From NCBI GenBank assembly GCA_001692895.1, contig KV748179.1, forward strand, positions 2,046,001 to 2,110,000: a DNA stretch of 64,000 bases, given 5' to 3'. Source of the DNA: Cenococcum geophilum 1.58. Its lineage: Eukaryota; Ascomycota; Dothideomycetes; Gloniales; Gloniaceae. The translations under genes and the position numbers were made by a program. Shown in pieces: positions 58,992 through 64,000 of this stretch. The notes under the pieces are model-generated. The model worked only from the letters and a program-made list of their open reading frames with translations. It had not been told where the DNA came from and searched no databases. Numbering within the stretch: the first letter of the stretch is position 1; each line of letters starts with the position of its first letter.

Positions 58992-61900
58992 TGTAACGGA
59001 ACCTTATAGTAGGAACTACAATGGGTTCTGTCAATGGGCTAGGTGTATAGAAAATGCAAAGATAGTAGTTAACAACGTAATAATAACTAGTAGAGTGGTT
59101 GCCTAATAGATTAACTCTAATTATATTCTAAGAATTATTATAAGGAAGAAACTATCTAGGTAGGGACTAAGGGTCCTTAAATACACAACTGTACTTTTAT
59201 AAAATTCTTCTTATACGTAATATACGTCTTATATATAAGGTACATAAGTTCCTCTTGTTTCTCTTATTTAATACGTAGCATATTATATAACCTCGGTTAC
59301 TATTCCTTATTATATAGTTCTACCGGTTCTATCCTAGACCGTGCCTATATTAACTAACTAGCTTCTTCTAACTCCTCTCCTAGTAGTTATAGTATTATAC
59401 TTAAAGCGTCCATAATACTATCTCCCTTCTCTCTATCTTTGTCCTTAAAGATACCTAATATCTCTAAGTTGTTTACTAGAGGTGTAATATCCGTCTAATT
59501 AATTTAGTTAATATCTTTACTTATTATGCCTAAAGTAATTTCTTCTTTATACGCCCAACGTCGTACCCGTACTGTTGCTGCGATATTATCTCTTAGTAAG
59601 ATTATACTGTCTCCGTGTTCTTATTGTGTAAAAGAAGGGTTAGTTTATATTGCGTTAGCGAGTCCTTCTTTACAACAACCGTCCTCTTATTTAGAGTGCA
59701 CTAAAGCGAATATTTGTTTGTCCTATAACGTTCGCTCTACCTCTAATGCTAAATATACGCGACCTATTACTCTTAATAGTTGTCTAGTTCCCTAATTAAT
59801 TTATTTTAGGGTTTTATATTTAATCTGCTGCTACGCGGCTAGATGGTAAACTGTCTTAAGCCCTTACTAAGTTAGAATGTTCTTATAATGCGGAACAGAA
59901 AGCCCTAAATGCTTATATTACGGCGTCTGCTTAGTTACTTTGCCTTAAAAAGGGTTGTAAGAAGGTTCGTTTTAAGGAGTGGAAACTTATAGAATAAGGT
60001 CTATAGGAACTGGGTGATAAGAGAGCTGGCTCTCCTTCTATGGTAAAGGGAACAACTCTAAGTAGTTCGGCAGTTGCTCTTCCTAGGTCCCCCTTAGGTG
60101 ACTTATTCTTTAATAATCCTTCTTTATTAATATTGCCTAACCTATTTTCTTCTAATACTCCTATACCTTTCCTATAGCGTTCTTTAAATTTTCTAGTAGC
60201 TCCTAGGTAGTCTTAGTGTAGCCTATCTACTTAACCTTATACCATATTTTATTATTAATGTCCTCGTAACTAACAATCTTTAAAACTTGCTATTTATCTT
60301 CTTTCTGCCCTCTATACGTGTCTACCTTATAAACTAGTAGCTTAACGTTCCTATATACTAGCTCTAGCATCGCGATATACTATATAGGGTAGATCTTTAT
60401 TCTGGCTAGTAGGTTTAACTTAAACGTAACCAGTAAAATCCTCTATGTAATTTTAAAAGGTCCTAATCTAACGTAGTCCAACTTCTTACTTAGTCGTCAA
60501 CTTTTAAAATTTTTATGCAGTAGCTATACTTTATCTCCCTCCTTAAGATCTGGTCCCTTAGATCTCTTAGTATTATAGTACTTTTTCATTCTTTGCTATA
60601 CTGCCTTAGCTATTTCCGTAAGGTTTACATAAAGATTTATTAAAGTCTCTATTCTTTACTTAGCTTTACTACTTATTTTCTTTACTTAATATAGCGATAA
60701 TAATGTTTTTAGCTTATATCCGTAATTCGCCTTAAATAGTAATATACCCATTTCTTTTTATAGTGTTGTATTGTATATAAACTATATAACTAGTAATAGC
60801 GATACCTAATTATTCTATACGTGATTAATATAATACCTTAGATACTACTCTAGTGTCTAGTTTAGTCTTTCTGTTTAACTATCTGTCTGCGGATAATATG
60901 CGGTAGAAGTTACTACTTAAACTCCTTATTCCGCTAAGAATACCTCCTAAAATACTGCTACGAATCTTAGATCTCTATCCGATATAATTTTANTTAGTNC
61001 TNTATATNTTNNAAACACTTCTTTAATATAGATTCTAGCGATATCTTCNNCTAAGATTTCTTNNNTATANNCTATAAAGTATCCCTACTTCGTAAGCTTG
61101 TCTACTATTACTAAGATTATATTATAATCTTATCCAGTAATAGAATCTCTTAACTTTAGTAACTTAATAATAAAGTCCTATAATATAACCTCCTATAGTC
61201 TCTCTGGTGTTTTAATAGGTTATAGCCCTCTATACGGCTTATGCCTTATTAGTTTATTCCTTTAGTAATCTAAATACTCTCTAGTGACCCTTCTAGCTAT
61301 CCTCTAGATTCCGTTAATAATATACTCCTCCTAGAGTCTTAACACTAAGCCTATAGCTCTATTATGTCCTTAAGTTAGTCCCTTATAGAAGTCCTCTATA
61401 AACTACTCTGCTATACTTCTTAGGATATACTTTACTTCTTAATTTTTATATATATCTAACTATAGATCTTCTAGCTGTGCTTTTAGAATTCTTTATACCT
61501 AAAAGCTTTCTAGTATTTTATAGACTTTTCCTAACTTATCCTCTTAAGTTATTATAATTTTTGGATAATTATACCTAATCAGTCTATCTATATCTTTTTA
61601 TAGTTTAGCTTTTTAACTTAACGTATCGGCTCGCGTGTTATCTATACCCTTAGTATACTAAATCTCGAAATAATATTCTATAAGCATCTCTACCCATCTA
61701 ACCTATCTTTAGTTAAGTTCCTTTGTTATTAAAAATCCTATTAGGTTTTTATAATCCGTTTTAACTATAAATAGTTTTTCTATACCTTATAAGAATACTC
61801 TCTATTTCTTTAATACTATAACTATACCTAATAACTTCTTATTGTAGATGTTATAGTTTAACTCTAGTGGTGTTATCTTCTAACTATAATATGCTACTAA

Positions 61901-64000
61901 ATGCCATCTATCTAAATGCCTCTATATAAAATATGCTCCTAGTATAAAGTTTAATATATTTATTTCTATAACCATCTCTAGTTTTAATTAATAGATCTTA
62001 AGAACTAGCTCCTAGGTAAATAACTCTTTAACTTTCTTAAAGAGTTCTTACTGTTTCTCTCCCTATACCTATAGTTCTTCTTTCTTTATTAATTATATAA
62101 ATAGTTTAATATCCTTTAACTATTACGCTATAAACCTTCTATAGTAATTACAAAACCCTAAGAATAATCTTAACTATATAATGTTCTCTAGTTCTTACTA
62201 ATTCACTATAGCCTTAATCTTCTTTAGATCTATACTAAGTTAGCCTAGTTTAATAATAAATTTAACAAAATTGGTCTTCCTAGTAAAGAACTCGCATTTC
62301 TTAATTGCTACTAGCATTTGTTCTTCCTATAGTCTCTTTAAAACCTATTTAACGTATTCTCTATGCTTTCCCTTATTTATTAAGTAGATAATAATGTTGT
62401 TAAGGTATACCATAATAAATTTATCTAAATGTTCTTCTAATATATTATTAATACGCTTCTAGAACGTTACTAGTGCGTTTATAAGCCTAAATTATATAAC
62501 TAATAGTTTATACAGTTCTTCCTTTAACCTAAAGGCTGCCTTTTATTTATTACCTTCCTTAATCCTAATCTAATAGTACGCCTATCTTAGATCTATCTTT
62601 ATAAAGATTTATATATTGCCTATCCTATCTTAGATCTCGCTAATTAAGGGTAAAAGATACCTATCCTTTCTAGTGATGCTGTTTAACTATTTATAGTTAA
62701 TATACAGCCTTAGTTTACTATTCTTTTTTGGTATAAATAGTACTAAATAACCCGCTAATAACTGCGATGGTCTAATATATCCCTTTTGTAAGTTTTCTTA
62801 GACAAACTCTTTTAATGCTCTACCTTCTTTTTTAGTAAGCTTGTAGATTGGAAAGAACTTTAGACTTATTCCTAGTTCTAATTCTATTTTATAGTCCTAC
62901 GCTATATACTTTAACAGCTTTTTACTTTTAGGTAACCATAGTTTCTTGCCATATTTATGGTATCTTTTTAGTACATAGCTTAGCCCTTTTTCCGTTTCTT
63001 CGTAGGTCGCTCCTACTTAGTACTATACTAACTTAGTTTATTATCGCATCTTACATTATTATATATCTCTAATATCGACCTAACCTATAACCTAATCGAT
63101 CTTTAGATTATATTCCTATAACTAAGGCATTCCTAATACTGCCTTATTATTCCCTAATAGTAATATATTAAAAGANATNTTAACTTATCTNCCTTTAATN
63201 GTTANCTNAATNNGTNCTATTTTNAGATTAATAATNCCTCCTTTATAGGCTATTAGATCTCCTAAAATTATTACTAATAGGTAAGGATATTCCTTCTATC
63301 TATATAGTAACCCTATTTTTTTAACTACTGCTAGCGAGATATAGTTTCTTATTGCTCCACTATCTATTAATGCCTTAAACTATTAATCTTGCCATTTAAC
63401 TTGTAAATTTAGGTATTGTCCTTAAATTCCTTTAAGGGTTTAAGGCTCTACTACTGGCTCCCTCTAGTCCCATAGGCCTCTACTTTTCCTAACTACTAGC
63501 TACTAGATCCTATTTATACTTAGTCCAACTTAGGCTAATACTTAGTTTGTTTTTTGTCTTTAATATACTATAGATAGGTATTCTCTAGACATTCCCACCA
63601 TTATCGTCTATTTAGGTATTTTCCTAGTTAAAGTATTAAGTCCCCTTATTTTTAAACTTCTACTAAATGCTAATTATGTATGTACTTAGCGTTTTAATAC
63701 TTTGCCTTGTTCGTTATCTAATACATCCTTATTAGATACTTTTGATTTTTGTTCTTTAGTGCTTTATATATATTATACGCATTATCTACGCATGCTATCC
63801 ACAATAGTGTATAATATGCTTAATGTCTTAGGTTAACTCTTGGTTTATCTTTATTCTAGAGTTTAAACCTTTCTTATATTAATTTAAGCGTTATAACTTT
63901 ATTCGCGGGTACTAAGATTCACCTTTCGCTTCTCTAGTCCTCTAATTACTCCTTTAGATCTTTTAATATTATAATTAAGGCCCCCTTAATATAAGTTATA
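58992..64000 (-). mobile_element. Gypsy-4: Gypsy element inserted in Gypsy-3, 5' part beyond the window
   Basis: 3' LTR 58992-59417 (426 bp), preceded by TAGAT (58987-58991), the expected left target duplication. Then the antisense ORF on plus (59418-60130), chromodomain (about 60190-60320), integrase (about 60700-61440), RNase H (about 61610-62050), RT (about 62240-62900, YLDD as YLNN near 62395-62415), protease (about 63340-63440) and the start of the extra domain to the edge. N clusters at 60993-61070 and 63174-63237. Confidence 0.9.
59526..60130 (+). pseudogene. Antisense ORF of Gypsy-4, best-preserved copy
   Basis: The first half is open for 89 codons (59526-59795): MPKVISSLYAQRRTRTV, then CSYC, then ALASPSLQQPSSYLECTKAN. 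CSYC and the second Cys pair (YLEC, where one Cys is Tyr) make a possible zinc-binding CxxC...CxxC. The second half, in another frame, is the basic coiled coil (QLLCLKKGCKKVRFKEWKLI, about 59930-59990, then GLQELGDKRAGSPS). The frame change implies an intron or an indel near 59800-59880. Function unknown. Confidence 0.6.

Larger units (their letters stand above)
48136..64000 (-). mobile_element. Gypsy-3: minus-strand Gypsy element hosting Gypsy-2 and Gypsy-4, partial
   Basis: Its 3' LTR is split (48136-48273 and 56250-56530, 419 bp together) by Gypsy-2. Its body continues 56531-58991 (antisense ORF, chromodomain, integrase, start of RNase H) until Gypsy-4 interrupts it at the RNase H region. 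The rest (RT, gag, 5' LTR) must lie beyond 64000. Same family as Gypsy-1, in opposite orientation. Confidence 0.87.

Overview
This is nuclear DNA of a filamentous ascomycete (Pezizomycotina). The gene models have short fungal introns of 55-78 nt, there is a HET-domain gene, and about 85% of the window is AT-rich repeat DNA carrying the signature of repeat-induced point mutation (RIP): TpA is in great excess, CpA and TpG are depleted, and stop codons sit where transposon proteins need Gln or Trp. The class cannot be fixed from the sequence.

Layout. (1) 1-4290 is a GC-balanced gene block: the N-terminal part of a spindle-pole-body coiled-coil protein on the minus strand, and a divergent three-exon ecdysoneless/SGT1 homologue on the plus strand. 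(2) 4290-5700 is a RIP-degraded element with a fresh solo LTR inside it. (3) 5700-9300 is a second GC-balanced island with one intact HET-domain gene followed by several minisatellites. (4) 9300-64000 is continuous repeat DNA: 12-bp minisatellites, a 1-kb retroposon, a 255-bp satellite, a minus-strand Helitron, a second copy of the 1-kb retroposon, a cluster of TA-flanked inverted-repeat elements with a Tad-type LINE inside, a complete plus-strand Ty3/Gypsy chromovirus, a complete Ty1/Copia element, and three minus-strand Gypsy elements of the same family nested in one another to the window end.

Insertion boundaries can be read from target-site duplications (TSDs). They give this order: inverted-repeat element, then LINE into it (13-bp TSD), then a TIR element into the LINE (TA). 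Separately, Gypsy-3 received Gypsy-2 in its LTR (CTAAG) and Gypsy-4 in its RNase H region. Gypsy-1 has TACTA and Copia has TTATC.

Only three genes look functional: the spindle-pole protein, ecdysoneless and HET. Every reverse transcriptase whose active site lies in the window has lost catalytic aspartates in the way RIP predicts. The most interesting less-described items are the two 1,013-bp retroposons sharing a 3' tail with the LINE, a conserved antisense ORF and a large extra gag-pol domain in the Gypsy family, and two short solo LTRs that share a hairpin and have escaped RIP.
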